Origin: Leptonema sp964619535 | GTDB taxonomy: Bacteria > Spirochaetota > Leptospiria > Leptospirales > Leptonemataceae | Assembly: GCA_964619535.1 (NCBI GenBank) | Contig: CAZUEX010000003.1 | Span: forward strand, 1 to 64,000 | Reading direction: 5' to 3' | Length of the DNA stretch: 64,000 nt | In this document: one piece after another, positions 35,805-44,931 of the stretch | Layout of the letters: each line of letters starts with the position of its first letter | Position numbering within the stretch: the first letter of the stretch is position 1 | Position numbers and translations under genes: made by a program | The notes under the pieces: model-generated | The model's database searches: none | Told to the model about the DNA's origin: nothing | What the model saw: only the letters and a program-made list of their open reading frames with translations

Positions 35805-36524
35805 ATGGGCCTAGTTAAGGTTACGATCTTCCAGAAATACCTTCAGGACGGGCTTAACCTCGCCACCTTTAAGAAGCTGGCTGCTGTGAAATCCGATTTT
35901 CTGCTTTTACCCGAGTATTTTTTTGCAGACAGCTCCGTTAAAGATCCTCGTGACCTGAAGGAAAAGACCCGGTTTGCACTGGATTGGCTTCTAAAGCTCA
36001 ACAGTTCCTATCGTGGTGTCATCATAGGCGGTTCTGTAATCCTCGAAGAGAACGACAAGCTGTACAATGCCACCCCCGTCATCTCTGGAGGTCAGATCGT
36101 CGACTGGTACAGAAAGCGAAACCTTACAGAAAACGAAAAGAAGTTTCTTACTCCAGGGGATGATGCAGGCGTATTTATGCTGAGCGGCCACCGTTTTGGA
36201 GTGCTCATCTGCAACGACATCCGCAATCGCCAGTATTTCGACGAACTGGCCGAACAGGATGTGCGCATGGTCTTTTCGGTTTTTAATTCACCGTTTCGAG
36301 AAGAAACCGTCGACGAGAAGTTCCAGCGAGACGAAGAGCTGTTCTGCAAGCCGGCACGCGAAAATCGCCAGTGCATAGCAAAATGCTGCTCGGCCGGCGA
36401 AATCATGGGGCACCGCTTACAGGGTCGCTCACTTGTAGCCACTCCACAGGGAGTCAGCTGGAGAGTGCCTCCGGCAGAAGAGGGCGAACAAATCCTGAAA
36501 ACGGTGATCATTCAGACCCCCTGA
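35805..36524 (+). CDS. Carbon-nitrogen hydrolase (nitrilase superfamily)
   Basis: A 239-residue protein from the ATG at 35805 (a TTG at 35769 would overlap the divergent transporter). The catalytic triad is visible as E37 (LLLPEYF), K104 (WYRKRNL) and C136 (GVLICNDIR). It is shorter than typical family members and lacks their usual C-terminal extension. Substrate unknown; it probably hydrolyses an amide. Its end nearly touches that of holB. Confidence 0.8.
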   Translation: MGLVKVTIFQKYLQDGLNLATFKKLAAVKSDFLLLPEYFFADSSVKDPRDLKEKTRFALDWLLKLNSSYRGVIIGGSVILEENDKLYNATPVISGGQIVDWYRKRNLTENEKKFLTPGDDAGVFMLSGHRFGVLICNDIRNRQYFDELAEQDVRMVFSVFNSPFREETVDEKFQRDEELFCKPARENRQCIAKCCSAGEIMGHRLQGRSLVATPQGVSWRVPPAEEGEQILKTVIIQTP

Positions 36525-36527
36525 GCA

Positions 36528-37463
36528 TTACGGCATTTCGAAGATGATGCGGTGCAGGTCGAAGAAGAGCCGCGACAGATGAAACGGAAGCATTCCTCCC
36601 TGCCCCATCCTCATGCCTGACAGGAACCGGTGAACGGCCATACTGATGGCTGCTGCCTGTGGTAGCCGTCGGGTGCGCTGCAATAGAAGGACCGCAAAGA
36701 CGTTCAGGAAATCTTCATATTCGTACTGTAGCTCTTTTAGATCAGAAGAGCGCGCGGGCTGGTCCCGTACATAGGCCTCCAGCTCCAGCAGGCCCAGCTC
36801 ATGCGACAGTGCATCATCAACCGACGTCTTCAGCGTGTGATAGACATCACTTTTGACCATGTCGACGTATTCGAACGAGCCCCCCAGTACCTCCAGGTCA
36901 TGGACGTCATGGATACCGGTCTGCTCCTCCAATCCCTGCAGGGGGATGTGATGAAACGGTACATGTACCCCTCGGCTGACAATCGTCTCTTTCAGGGACT
37001 CCACGGAATCGGCAATAAAGATGAACCGTGTATGGTCAGGAGGCTCTTCCAGGGTTTTCAGAAGAGCGGTCTCTGCCTCGTGCAAAATGAGATCGGCAGC
37101 AGGGAACACAACAAAGCGCCTTCTGGCCCGGTAAGGGGCAAAGGGCAGACGTGTTTGCAGGAGCCAGCGCACCGTAAAGGGCTCGGGATTCCGCACATCG
37201 CCGATCGCCGTTTTCTCGGCCGGAAACAGGATCAGGTCCGGATGTGCTTCCCCGCCCAGCTGTTGCAGCAGCCGACAGTCAGAGCAAACCCCGCAGGCTG
37301 AACCGACCTCGCAGAGCTGCTGCTGCACAAATTGAAGGGCTGTATGCAGCTTACCCGTTCCCTTCGGCCCCGTAAGGATCAGAAGAGGGGGAACAGGGTT
37401 GTTTCTATAATAATCGAGGATGCGAGCGGCCACCCTCTGGTACTTCAAGCCAACGTCGGGCAT
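36528..37463 (-). CDS. holB: DNA polymerase III delta' subunit-like protein
   Basis: A clamp-loader subunit of 311 residues from the ATG at 37463. Walker A is GPKGTGK, about 30 residues in, the usual distance; zinc-binding cysteines follow (CGVCSDC), and FVVFPAADLILHEAETALLKTLEEPPDHTRFI is typical. The SRC motif is altered to SRG. The frame extends to an ATG at 37553, but this would place a perfect palindrome (37525-37547) inside the gene; I prefer the inner start. Confidence 0.82.
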   Translation of the reverse strand: MPDVGLKYQRVAARILDYYRNNPVPPLLILTGPKGTGKLHTALQFVQQQLCEVGSACGVCSDCRLLQQLGGEAHPDLILFPAEKTAIGDVRNPEPFTVRWLLQTRLPFAPYRARRRFVVFPAADLILHEAETALLKTLEEPPDHTRFIFIADSVESLKETIVSRGVHVPFHHIPLQGLEEQTGIHDVHDLEVLGGSFEYVDMVKSDVYHTLKTSVDDALSHELGLLELEAYVRDQPARSSDLKELQYEYEDFLNVFAVLLLQRTRRLPQAAAISMAVHRFLSGMRMGQGGMLPFHLSRLFFDLHRIIFEMP

Positions 37464-37524
37464 CAGGTCAGGTTTCCAGGTGGCCAGAACGGCTTCAAGA
37501 AAGACTTCTGCCCACAAATAAGAA

Positions 37525-37547
37525 TCCCGGCCTTTAAAGGGCCGGGA
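37525..37547. repeat. Perfect inverted repeat before holB
   Basis: TCCCGGCC and GGCCGGGA arms enclose a short AT-rich loop (the plus strand reads TTTAAAG between them). If holB starts at 37463 this is a stable hairpin in its leader or an operator. On the minus strand a weakly T-rich stretch follows, so attenuation is possible. Confidence 0.5.
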
Positions 37548-37553
37548 TCGCAT

Positions 37554-37971
37554 TCTTCACTCTACCTTTTTTTTAGCCAGCTGCCAGGGCTGGCGGTTGA
37601 TGGTTAACAAATTTTCCCCTCGCCCACTTTATAGCAAACGCTGTGCCAGTGCGGCCACAATACCCACTTTTTCTCTAATTTTTCTGAAATTTACAGAGAT
37701 TTACTCTTATTTTCACTGAAAAATGTCTTTTGAGCAGGATTTTTTTTCACATTTGCCCTCTCAAAAGGCGTCAAAATGGACCTGGAACAGAATCGGCCAG
37801 CCTTTTCCGTCCGGTATTGCACAGAATACAGGCGCATTTTCAAGGTATTAGAAAACAGCGTTCGGCATACGCACTTTTTTTGTGCATTCCCGGAGCCTCT
37901 TCGTCCTGCCCCGTACCGCCTGCAGACAAAATTGCGATTGACACGACCTTTGTTTGCATCTCCATACTGCC
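37554..37971. other. 418-base intergenic region, no gene seen
   Basis: The left part is AT-rich. On the minus strand TGCTATAAA (box at 37628-37633) is a good extended -10 promoter facing holB. An inverted repeat, GCCAGC-7-GCTGGC, lies at 37576-37594 beside an eight-T run. On the plus strand TTGACA at 37938-37943 has no well-placed -10 box before the ATG at 37972. Short open frames here have no coding character. Confidence 0.5.
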
Positions 37972-38523
37972 ATGAAAAAAGAGATCCTGCTTCTTGGCTG
38001 GTTAGTGTTCATGCCACTTGCCTGTTCTTCTGCGGCCGATGAGCCACAGGAGGACTACAACCTGCTAAACCTCCTTGATGTCGATGCACTCGACACCTAC
38101 TTCTGGAGCGGAAAGACCACTCACAGCACATGCTCTAACCCCGACAACCCCGGCATCTGTCAAACGCTGAAAGACATCGATCAGGGGTATGGCGCAGACA
38201 ATCTGACGCTGTTATTCTCAAACCCGGTGCTGCTTGAGGGAACCCTGACCGCTATGGTAGCCCATCCCTCCAACGGTACACCCACCGCCTTTTCCTTTAA
38301 CGTAAAAGGAAACCTGATTACGGGATATGAAACGGGAAACGGTATCAGTCGTCTGTTAACGCTTTCAGCCACACCGAATACGGTTACGTCGAATGGCGTT
38401 CAGGCAACATTGCAGTCGTTTCAAGCCGACGTTCTTGAGGATGGTCTGTCAGGAACGATGACCCTCTCCTTTCCCGGTAGCACAACAACGGTCGTCTACA
38501 GCTACAACATCAAGTCGCACTAA
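37972..38523 (+). CDS. Small lipoprotein, first gene of a surface locus
   Basis: A 183-residue protein from the ATG at 37972 with signal peptide and lipobox PLACSS. The mature part has a short acidic start, then beta-type sequence with many threonines and serines (LTAMVAHPSNGTPTAFSFNV, GTMTLSFPGSTTTVVYSYNI). No family is recognised. It lies 12 bases before the barrel gene and may be its partner. Confidence 0.6.
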   Translation: MKKEILLLGWLVFMPLACSSAADEPQEDYNLLNLLDVDALDTYFWSGKTTHSTCSNPDNPGICQTLKDIDQGYGADNLTLLFSNPVLLEGTLTAMVAHPSNGTPTAFSFNVKGNLITGYETGNGISRLLTLSATPNTVTSNGVQATLQSFQADVLEDGLSGTMTLSFPGSTTTVVYSYNIKSH

Positions 38524-38535
38524 TCGAGGAATTCC

Positions 38536-39936
38536 ATGTTCAAGAAATACATTATCTCATTGTGCCTCGGCACATTGTTTATCCATTCCGCGCTTCTTGC
38601 ACAGGAAGAGGCAACCGACAAAAAGCAAGACCTTCAAGGCCTGAAGTTCACGGGGTTGCCTCTTGTCAGTTACAGTACCGATGATGGATTCGGCTACGGG
38701 GTTCGCATTTACGGAACCTACTACGAAGAGTCGTATGAGCCCTTTAAGTATCAGGCCTACGGCCAGTTTTACAGAACTACGAAAGGCTACGAATATCATG
38801 AGGCTTCCCTCGACGCCCTGCGCTTCCTCGGTACCCGGTATCGCGTGCGAATCAATGCCGGCCTCGAACGTTATCTCAATGCACAGTACTATGGCTTTTC
38901 GAACTACCAGGACATCCAGCGTCAAAGACGCATCAAAAGCGGCGAGATGCCGGTGAACGAAAACGTCACAGGCGTTCCCGATCTCTATCAGGTATCGGAT
39001 GACCTTACACTGAATACAAACTACCTGAGCAATCCCGGTGCACCTCTGGAAACGGTTATCAACCCGTCGAAAAAGCAGCTGCAGGACAGTCAGGACAAGT
39101 TCTATAACTACGATAGCATCAAACCGTTCGTAACCGCCACCACCGAAGACTGGTTCGGCAACAGCAACTTCAAATGGTTTGTGGGATTCCGTCTGCAGCG
39201 TTACCGCATTCAATCCTATGCAGGCGATAAAGAATCGGGAAATGCCTGGCAGAACAACCAGACCCTGATCGATATCGAACAACCGACGGGCTATGATGCT
39301 ACAGAAGGACGTCGTTTCGTAAACAGCATTCGGCTTGCCCTGGCCTATGACTCGCGGCCACGTCTGCGAGAGCTGAATCCCAATGCCGGTACCTTCACGG
39401 ATCTGCACTATGAAGGCGTTGGCAAAGGTACGGGTAGCCACTATACATTTCACAGGTATACGCTTACCTGGAGACAGTACTACGACATAACCCCCGGCTT
39501 CCTCAAAAAGACCGAAAAAGAACTGGTCTTTGCCTACAGGCTGCTCGGGCAGTACACCCTGGGAGATGCTCCCTTTTTCGAGATGGGCCGCATCTACACC
39601 ATGCGTGAAAGCGCTCTCGGACTTGGTGGCAACGGGGGAATTCGAGGGTATCCGGCCAATCAGTTTGTCGATCGCATCATGACGGTATTCAACACCGAGC
39701 TGCGTCTGACATCGTTTCGCGTAGCCGCTCTTGGTGGGATTGACTTTGTCCTTCTCGGCTACTATGACGTCGGCCGCGTTGCCCATACCTGGGAAGAATG
39801 GCAGCCTCGCGACATGCACCGAGCCGCTGGCGGCGGACTCAGGCTGGTCTGGCAGAAGAATACGGTCATCAACATCAGTACCGGTCGATCGAAGTACGAA
39901 ACAAATACCAACTTCTCGTTCAATCACATGTTCTGA
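38536..39936 (+). CDS. BamA/D15-type outer-membrane barrel without POTRA domains
   Basis: A 466-residue protein with a signal peptide ending LLAQ. About 40 residues later it enters a barrel of regular amphipathic strands; the conserved IRGYP motif (in GGNGGIRGYPANQF) near residue 370 is the lid-lock loop sequence of Omp85 barrels, and the chain ends in F. There are no POTRA domains, so it is closer to small surface-antigen-type Omp85 members than to BamA itself. It could export or insert the lipoproteins encoded beside it. A terminator follows. Confidence 0.75.
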   Translation: MFKKYIISLCLGTLFIHSALLAQEEATDKKQDLQGLKFTGLPLVSYSTDDGFGYGVRIYGTYYEESYEPFKYQAYGQFYRTTKGYEYHEASLDALRFLGTRYRVRINAGLERYLNAQYYGFSNYQDIQRQRRIKSGEMPVNENVTGVPDLYQVSDDLTLNTNYLSNPGAPLETVINPSKKQLQDSQDKFYNYDSIKPFVTATTEDWFGNSNFKWFVGFRLQRYRIQSYAGDKESGNAWQNNQTLIDIEQPTGYDATEGRRFVNSIRLALAYDSRPRLRELNPNAGTFTDLHYEGVGKGTGSHYTFHRYTLTWRQYYDITPGFLKKTEKELVFAYRLLGQYTLGDAPFFEMGRIYTMRESALGLGGNGGIRGYPANQFVDRIMTVFNTELRLTSFRVAALGGIDFVLLGYYDVGRVAHTWEEWQPRDMHRAAGGGLRLVWQKNTVINISTGRSKYETNTNFSFNHMF

Positions 39937-39944
39937 GATGCACG

Positions 39945-39968
39945 GGCCCTCCACCGGAGGGCCTTTTT
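39945..39968 (+). terminator. Intrinsic terminator after the barrel gene
   Basis: GGCCCTCC (39945-39952) pairs with GGAGGGCC (39956-39963) around ACC, followed by five T. Its position argues against a start at 39967 for the next gene and supports 40012. Confidence 0.8.
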
Positions 39969-40011
39969 GATGAATACGGCATACACGGCGAAACCGAAAG
40001 AGAGAGCGGAA

Positions 40012-40545
40012 ATGCGAACATGGAACGTCTCACAGCGTCTGAAGTACATGCTACGTTATAGCCAGCCTGCTCTGGCCATGCTGCTCGTTTTGCTGTCCTG
40101 CAGCCAGCCCGTAAAGCAAGCGGACCCACCTGCAGGGAATACGCCGAACTCGCTTCAGCGAGCCATTGATGTCGTGCAGAAGGAGTCGGGTGTCTATCTG
40201 TACCGCTACGCTGAAACCCTGTCAGAGATCGATCCACGCAAAGACTACACAGAGAAGTATCGCATCTTCAGAAAGTCCACGATCGATGAGCTACGACAGC
40301 TCATCGCAAACAACAGAGAATACGAACCCGAATTCAAGGCCCGTTGCCTGCCCGTATGGGATACGGGCCTGGAATTTCGAGACGAGGATACGAGTGTGAT
40401 GTTCCTCTTTTCGTTTCGATGCAATACAATCCGTTACGTGGAAGGCAACCTCTTCAAGGATTTCACCCCGCAGCGAACAAGCTTCTACAAGATCTTTTAC
40501 TATGAGATAACCGATGAAAGCGCCGTACTTCTTGATAAACAGTAG
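40012..40545 (+). CDS. Lipoprotein of unknown function
   Basis: From the ATG at 40012 a 177-residue protein with a signal peptide and lipobox VLLSC. The mature part is mixed helix and strand and heavily charged, with two cysteines (ARCLPVWDTG, FSFRCNTIRY). No family recognised. Its last 32 bases overlap the start of the following gene. Confidence 0.6.
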   Translation: MRTWNVSQRLKYMLRYSQPALAMLLVLLSCSQPVKQADPPAGNTPNSLQRAIDVVQKESGVYLYRYAETLSEIDPRKDYTEKYRIFRKSTIDELRQLIANNREYEPEFKARCLPVWDTGLEFRDEDTSVMFLFSFRCNTIRYVEGNLFKDFTPQRTSFYKIFYYEITDESAVLLDKQ

Positions 40546-41494
40546 GTCCTGGAGCCTTCGACCGAATCGTTTCTCGATTCTACAATCCATTCTATTGGCT
40601 TTTCTATTACCGGGGATGCTCGGTGCAGCTCCTGTTGGCGTTCTTCCTTTTCACATTCAAGGCGAATCCACAACCGACCTGACGGTGCCATCGGCCCTGA
40701 TTACAGCCCTGAAACAGGCCGGCAGATATGAGATTGTGGAGCAGCACAGACTCGATGCAGTCGTAGCCCAGCTGCAGCAGGCACATAGCGGCCTTGTCGA
40801 TACAGAAACGGCTGCCCGCATTGGACAGCTCGTCGGTGCCCATTATCTGATCGCAGGCGAAACCCATCGCACGGAAGGCCGGCTTGAGGCCTCTTATCGT
40901 GTCGTGCACGTAGAGACAGGAATGATTATCGCTGCGGACCGCTCCACGGGAAATTCGGACGAAGTCATCAGAGCCCTGCAATCCTCCCTTCTACGTCAGC
41001 TCGATGTATATCTTGGCCTGGACAATCCAGAAAGTCCCTATACGGTGCTGCTCAAGCTTCCCGCTGGACCGTTAAGAATCGGTAACACGTTAACCCTGAA
41101 ATTCAAGGTCATCTCGCACAGACCATCCGCACCCAGACGAGTATATATTCAGCTTTATTCGATTAACGCCAGGGGAACTATGACCCTTATCTATCCCAAT
41201 CGCTTTTCGGGCTTCCGGCCCATCGAGGTCGGCCGCGAATATGAGTTCCCTTCTAAAGGCGACGACTTCGAGTGGATGCTTGTACCACCGGCTGGCACAG
41301 AGGCCATCCAGGCCATCGTCACAACAGAGCCACAGGATCTTTTCGGCACGTTTGCAAAGGCCAGGACTGCCTTCCCCACCACAGGATATAACGGCCACGC
41401 ACCTGCTACATACAGGGGAATCCAGGTGCAGCTGAATCAAAACACAAGAAAAGACTGGAAAGCCCAGCGTATTACCTACGAATTGCAGGAGTGA
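40514..41494 (+). CDS. CsgG-like domain plus DUF4384 secreted protein
   Basis: A 326-residue exported protein (signal peptide ending MLGA). The first half, with APVGVLPFHIQ, ALKQAGRYEIVEQHRLDAVV and GQLVGAHYLIAGETHR, matches the CsgG/FlgO-type nucleotide-free fold used in curli secretion and related envelope proteins. The second half, with TLKFKVISHRP, GTMTLIYPNRFSG and GTEAIQAIVTTEPQDLF, matches DUF4384. Without a lipobox it may be periplasmic. It overlaps the genes on both sides. Confidence 0.72.
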   Translation: MKAPYFLINSRSWSLRPNRFSILQSILLAFLLPGMLGAAPVGVLPFHIQGESTTDLTVPSALITALKQAGRYEIVEQHRLDAVVAQLQQAHSGLVDTETAARIGQLVGAHYLIAGETHRTEGRLEASYRVVHVETGMIIAADRSTGNSDEVIRALQSSLLRQLDVYLGLDNPESPYTVLLKLPAGPLRIGNTLTLKFKVISHRPSAPRRVYIQLYSINARGTMTLIYPNRFSGFRPIEVGREYEFPSKGDDFEWMLVPPAGTEAIQAIVTTEPQDLFGTFAKARTAFPTTGYNGHAPATYRGIQVQLNQNTRKDWKAQRITYELQE

Positions 41495-42309
41495 ATGCAT
41501 CGGCAAAGCACACGGCCAGAGACCTGCGTATCGGAGCCCTGCAATTCGAGGTGGCCACCGGAAATGCGGAAGAAAACCTGAAACGCATCCAGAAACTGCT
41601 CCCTGCCCGCGAAGGCCTTGACCCTCTGGATTTGCTCCTTCTGCCCGAAATGGCCCTGTCTGGATTTGACTATGCACACCTTCCCCGGCTGGCCGATGCC
41701 ATGCAGCCAGCCATCAGGCAGCTTCTTGAAATGGTGCATGACATTACGGACCACATTGCACTGAGCATTCCTTTTCGCGCGAACGGATTTGTCCATAATC
41801 GGTTTATCCTTCTTTCAACAGGCACAGGAACTGAACCGTTAGCCACGTATGATAAAATCCATTGCATCGGTCATGGTGGATTTCGCGAAACGGATTTCAT
41901 TGAACCAGGAAAAGAAGTGAAGACCGTTGATGTGCGGGGCTGGCGGCTCGGCCTGTCCGTCTGTTACGACCTGCGCTTTCCCGAGCTGTACAGAATGCAA
42001 CGACCGGATCTGATTCTTCTGCCAGCACAGTGGCCGGCCACGCGACACGAACATCTGCTCCTGCTTGCACGTGCCCGGGCAATCGAAAACCAATCCTACC
42101 TGATTCTATGTAACATGACCGGCCAGGCAGGACGTCTTTCGTTTCTGGGCAACAGTCAGATCATCGATCCGGGAGGCACGGTCCTTGTTGATGCCGGGCA
42201 TGAGGCCGGCTTTATCCAGGCGTCGCTGTCGCGCATGAAACTCGAACAACGGAGGCACGATTTTCCGGTCCTTTCCGATGCAGTGCTTCTTGCAGATGCA
42301 GCAGATTAA
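41491..42309 (+). CDS. Omega-amidase-like carbon-nitrogen hydrolase
   Basis: A 272-residue cytoplasmic enzyme. The triad is E53 (LLLPEMALSGFDY), K122 (YDKIHCIG) and C158 (LSVCYDLRFPELYR); together with ARAIENQSYLI this is the pattern of omega-amidase (YafV/NIT2), which hydrolyses 2-oxoglutaramate and 2-oxosuccinamate. The start is a GTG overlapping the stop of the CsgG-like gene, so translation is coupled to a surface-protein gene, an unexpected pairing. Confidence 0.85.
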   Translation: MNASAKHTARDLRIGALQFEVATGNAEENLKRIQKLLPAREGLDPLDLLLLPEMALSGFDYAHLPRLADAMQPAIRQLLEMVHDITDHIALSIPFRANGFVHNRFILLSTGTGTEPLATYDKIHCIGHGGFRETDFIEPGKEVKTVDVRGWRLGLSVCYDLRFPELYRMQRPDLILLPAQWPATRHEHLLLLARARAIENQSYLILCNMTGQAGRLSFLGNSQIIDPGGTVLVDAGHEAGFIQASLSRMKLEQRRHDFPVLSDAVLLADAAD

Positions 42310-43238
42310 CTGCCTGCCCTCTCAAAATGCAGAGCCATCATGTCTCCCTGGCCTGTAAGCTTCACAAGCGGGTCGGCAATGCGTTTGGCCAGACGATAAG
42401 AAAACGATGCACCGACCTTTGTGGTAAATCCCGAACCATAGGTAATGTGTTTTACAGGCACAAATCCGTATTCGGAAAGAAGACTCTTCAACCCTGTAAG
42501 CGAAAAGAAGAACAGATGTTCCGGAACGTTCATATATCGCCATTGTGGTCCGGTTAACGATGATAAGAGGCCCCGACGACAGGTAGAAAGAATCAGGCTA
42601 CCTCCGGGACGAACAGCCTGCTGTAGCCGATACAGGAGGCGCCGCGGTTCGGCAAAGTGCTCAAGCGATGCCCACAGCGTTACCAGATCGTAGGAGTCCG
42701 CAACATCACCGGCCAGAAAATCTGCATGTACTACGTCCAGGCCCTGTCGGCGCGCATGGTCGACCATGGGTTCGGATATCTCAATCCCCCGGGCCCTCCA
42801 TCCCCGCTCCTGCATGAAAGAAACAAAATAGCCCGCCGCACATCCCACATCAAGACAGCGTCCCCCCTTTTGAAGCAGATCCTTTTCTCTTTGAAAAAAG
42901 CCCAGGTCTGCAAGGTTTAAGGCAAAGACACGCTCCACCTGCCGGCGCACTGCCTCGGACCGATAATTGGCATAGCCACGATCCGTCCGCTTTTCAAAAT
43001 AATCCCCCTGGTAACAATCAGAGAGCTCTTCAGAGGATGGCCTGGGAAGGGTTTGCATCGTATGACAGGATCGACAGATCACAATGTCGTAGATATGGCC
43101 TTTTTCCGATTCCTTTTGGAAGCAGTGTCGAAAATCCTGACCATAGCAGATGCCGCATTCATCCGGTGCGGGAGTACGGATGGCATGCCGGGCCTCCGGA
43201 GATGCTTCTATGAAAATGGATCGAAAAGACTTTTTCAA
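42306..43238 (-). CDS. SAM-dependent methyltransferase with N-terminal zinc-binding motif
   Basis: A 310-residue protein. An N-terminal CGIC and later CRSC pair can bind zinc; the class I methyltransferase core follows (CLDVGCAAGYFVSFM, then DLVTLWASLEHFAEPRRLL, LRPGG-like VRPGGSLILST). This is the arrangement of sugar or small-molecule methyltransferases. The start is TTG at 43238; no ATG lies upstream of the zinc motif. Its 5' end overlaps that of the divergent ferredoxin gene. Confidence 0.82.
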   Translation of the reverse strand: MKKSFRSIFIEASPEARHAIRTPAPDECGICYGQDFRHCFQKESEKGHIYDIVICRSCHTMQTLPRPSSEELSDCYQGDYFEKRTDRGYANYRSEAVRRQVERVFALNLADLGFFQREKDLLQKGGRCLDVGCAAGYFVSFMQERGWRARGIEISEPMVDHARRQGLDVVHADFLAGDVADSYDLVTLWASLEHFAEPRRLLYRLQQAVRPGGSLILSTCRRGLLSSLTGPQWRYMNVPEHLFFFSLTGLKSLLSEYGFVPVKHITYGSGFTTKVGASFSYRLAKRIADPLVKLTGQGDMMALHFERAGS

Positions 43239-43944
43239 AACAGGCCTCTCTGAAACGGTAAAATCCCTTTATAACACAAAGATCGGCGGAATCGTCGACC
43301 GGCAGCTACAATCTTTCGCCAACGTGCTGGCACCCTTCTCCGAGCCCCATGATCAACCACCGCCACCTCCACCGCCGGAGGCGACGAAGCCCGAGCCGAA
43401 AGAATCCCCCCAACCCCCAACCAGAAGGCGCGGCTTTGCCCGACCACCGGGATCCGTGCGCGATCCTGAGCGTTTCAAGCAGATCTGCACCGAATGCGGA
43501 GACTGCATCATTGCCTGTCCCTACGGAGCCATCATTCGCGCCCCCGGAGTCTACGGGCCCATTGTCAACCCGAACATGGTAGCCTGTGCCCTCTGCGAGG
43601 ATTATCCATGCATCCAGGCCTGCGATGAGAAGGCCCTTTTGCCCATTCCGGACGGTTTCCTGCCGAAGTTCGGACATGCCATGGTGGAACCACAGCTCTG
43701 TCGTAACGTACAGGCAACGCAGCCGAAAAAGGCAGCGAAGAAGGCAAAGAAGTCTTCGAAGAAAGCGTCGAAGTCTCCGCGCAAAAAACTGTGCAGCACC
43801 TGTGTCGATGTATGCCCGATTCCCGATGCTGTGGCACTGCTGAAAGGCCCGGTAAAGATACCCGCCTTTGCGCATCACTGCACCGGCTGTGGCCTCTGTG
43901 TTCAGGATTGTCCTGAATCGGCCCTGCGAATCGAATATGCATAG
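43210..43944 (+). CDS. Multi-cluster 4Fe-4S ferredoxin-type protein
   Basis: A 244-residue protein from the ATG at 43210. Four cysteine groups are visible: CTECGDCIIACP, CALCEDYPCIQAC, CSTCVDVCPI and CTGCGLCVQDCP, an arrangement like NapG/MauM electron carriers. Between groups two and three lies a 25-residue stretch of lysine, alanine and serine, and a proline-rich linker precedes group one. No Tat signal is seen. It overlaps the divergent methyltransferase gene by 29 bases. The redox partner is not in the window. Confidence 0.78.
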   Translation: MKMDRKDFFKTGLSETVKSLYNTKIGGIVDRQLQSFANVLAPFSEPHDQPPPPPPPEATKPEPKESPQPPTRRRGFARPPGSVRDPERFKQICTECGDCIIACPYGAIIRAPGVYGPIVNPNMVACALCEDYPCIQACDEKALLPIPDGFLPKFGHAMVEPQLCRNVQATQPKKAAKKAKKSSKKASKSPRKKLCSTCVDVCPIPDAVALLKGPVKIPAFAHHCTGCGLCVQDCPESALRIEYA

Positions 43945-44076
43945 ACATTGCCTCTGTTCGTGAAAGGGTCGGATCTACTGCACAAAAAGTGGTCAAATGG
44001 AATTGACAGCAAAATCAACTTCAGGAATCACTGAGCTGTGTGGAAATCACAGGGTTCACACAATCAGGCTTAGAAT

Positions 44077-44931
44077 ATGACCAGAACGATCACCTCTCTT
44101 GAAAAAGAACTGACCATCCACCGGAGGCGCAAGGCCGGACTCCTGCGTTCCCTGTTCCTGTGGACCGGTTTGATCCTGGCCACCATCTTCTACGGGATGC
44201 TGGTTGTTCCCTCGATTCTATTGAAAAAACCCGATGGTGTACACCGCTGGGCCATCCAGTGGGGTAGGTTTCTGGCACGTTTCTCGGGCACGCGTATACA
44301 CGTTCGCCATACAGAACGGCTTCATCAATCCGGACCCGTCATTCTCCTGAGCAATCATCAAAGCCTTTTCGATATTCCCGTTCTCTATGCCTTTCTGGAC
44401 ATCCCCTTTCGCTGGATGGCCAAGTCGTCGCTGTTCAAGCTGCCCATCATTGGCTGGTCCATGGCAGCCGCCGATTACATACCGGTGGAACGCGGTGATT
44501 CAAAGAAAGCGCTGAAAAGCATGTTCGAGGCAGCCGAGCAGATTCAAAACGGCAAATCTGTCATCATCTTTCCCGAAGGCACCCGCGGCGGCATCGACGG
44601 GAAGATGCTTTCGTTCAAGAAAGGAGGCTTCATTCTTGCGAAGAAGGCAGCCGTTACCATTCAACCTGTGGTGCTCTGGGGCAATCAGTACGTACTGCCA
44701 CGCGAAGATCAGTATCTTGTTCAGCGCATCTACTCCGGAGACGTTTTCGTGGAAATCCTTGATCCGATTCCGCCGGAGCGCTTCGCCGATATGAAGCCTG
44801 AAGAGCTTTCGGCCATGATCCGCAACGTGATGGAAGAGGGTCTGGAACGCCTGAAGAAATGGGAGTTTGAAGAGCTTTCAGGCAAGGTGGATACGTCAGC
44901 CCTGCATTCGCCTGCTAAACCGGAGTCTTGA
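44077..44931 (+). CDS. plsC: 1-acyl-glycerol-3-phosphate acyltransferase
   Basis: Second acyl transfer in phospholipid synthesis at the inner membrane. The 284-residue protein has an N-terminal membrane segment, then the NHQSLFD catalytic motif and the FPEGTR substrate-binding motif. It ends with a long helical tail. Its 3' end overlaps the convergent signalling gene by 17 bases. Confidence 0.92.
   Translation: MTRTITSLEKELTIHRRRKAGLLRSLFLWTGLILATIFYGMLVVPSILLKKPDGVHRWAIQWGRFLARFSGTRIHVRHTERLHQSGPVILLSNHQSLFDIPVLYAFLDIPFRWMAKSSLFKLPIIGWSMAAADYIPVERGDSKKALKSMFEAAEQIQNGKSVIIFPEGTRGGIDGKMLSFKKGGFILAKKAAVTIQPVVLWGNQYVLPREDQYLVQRIYSGDVFVEILDPIPPERFADMKPEELSAMIRNVMEEGLERLKKWEFEELSGKVDTSALHSPAKPES

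Noticed and set aside
37938..37968. TTGACA with CATACT as a promoter for the lipoprotein at 37972
   Set aside because: The spacing is 19 bases and the transcription start would fall within the coding region.
38557..39954. A 465-residue open frame on the minus strand, opposite the barrel gene
   Set aside because: It mirrors the whole barrel gene, which has a signal peptide, barrel pattern and Omp85 motif. The antisense product shows no domain and arises from codon bias.
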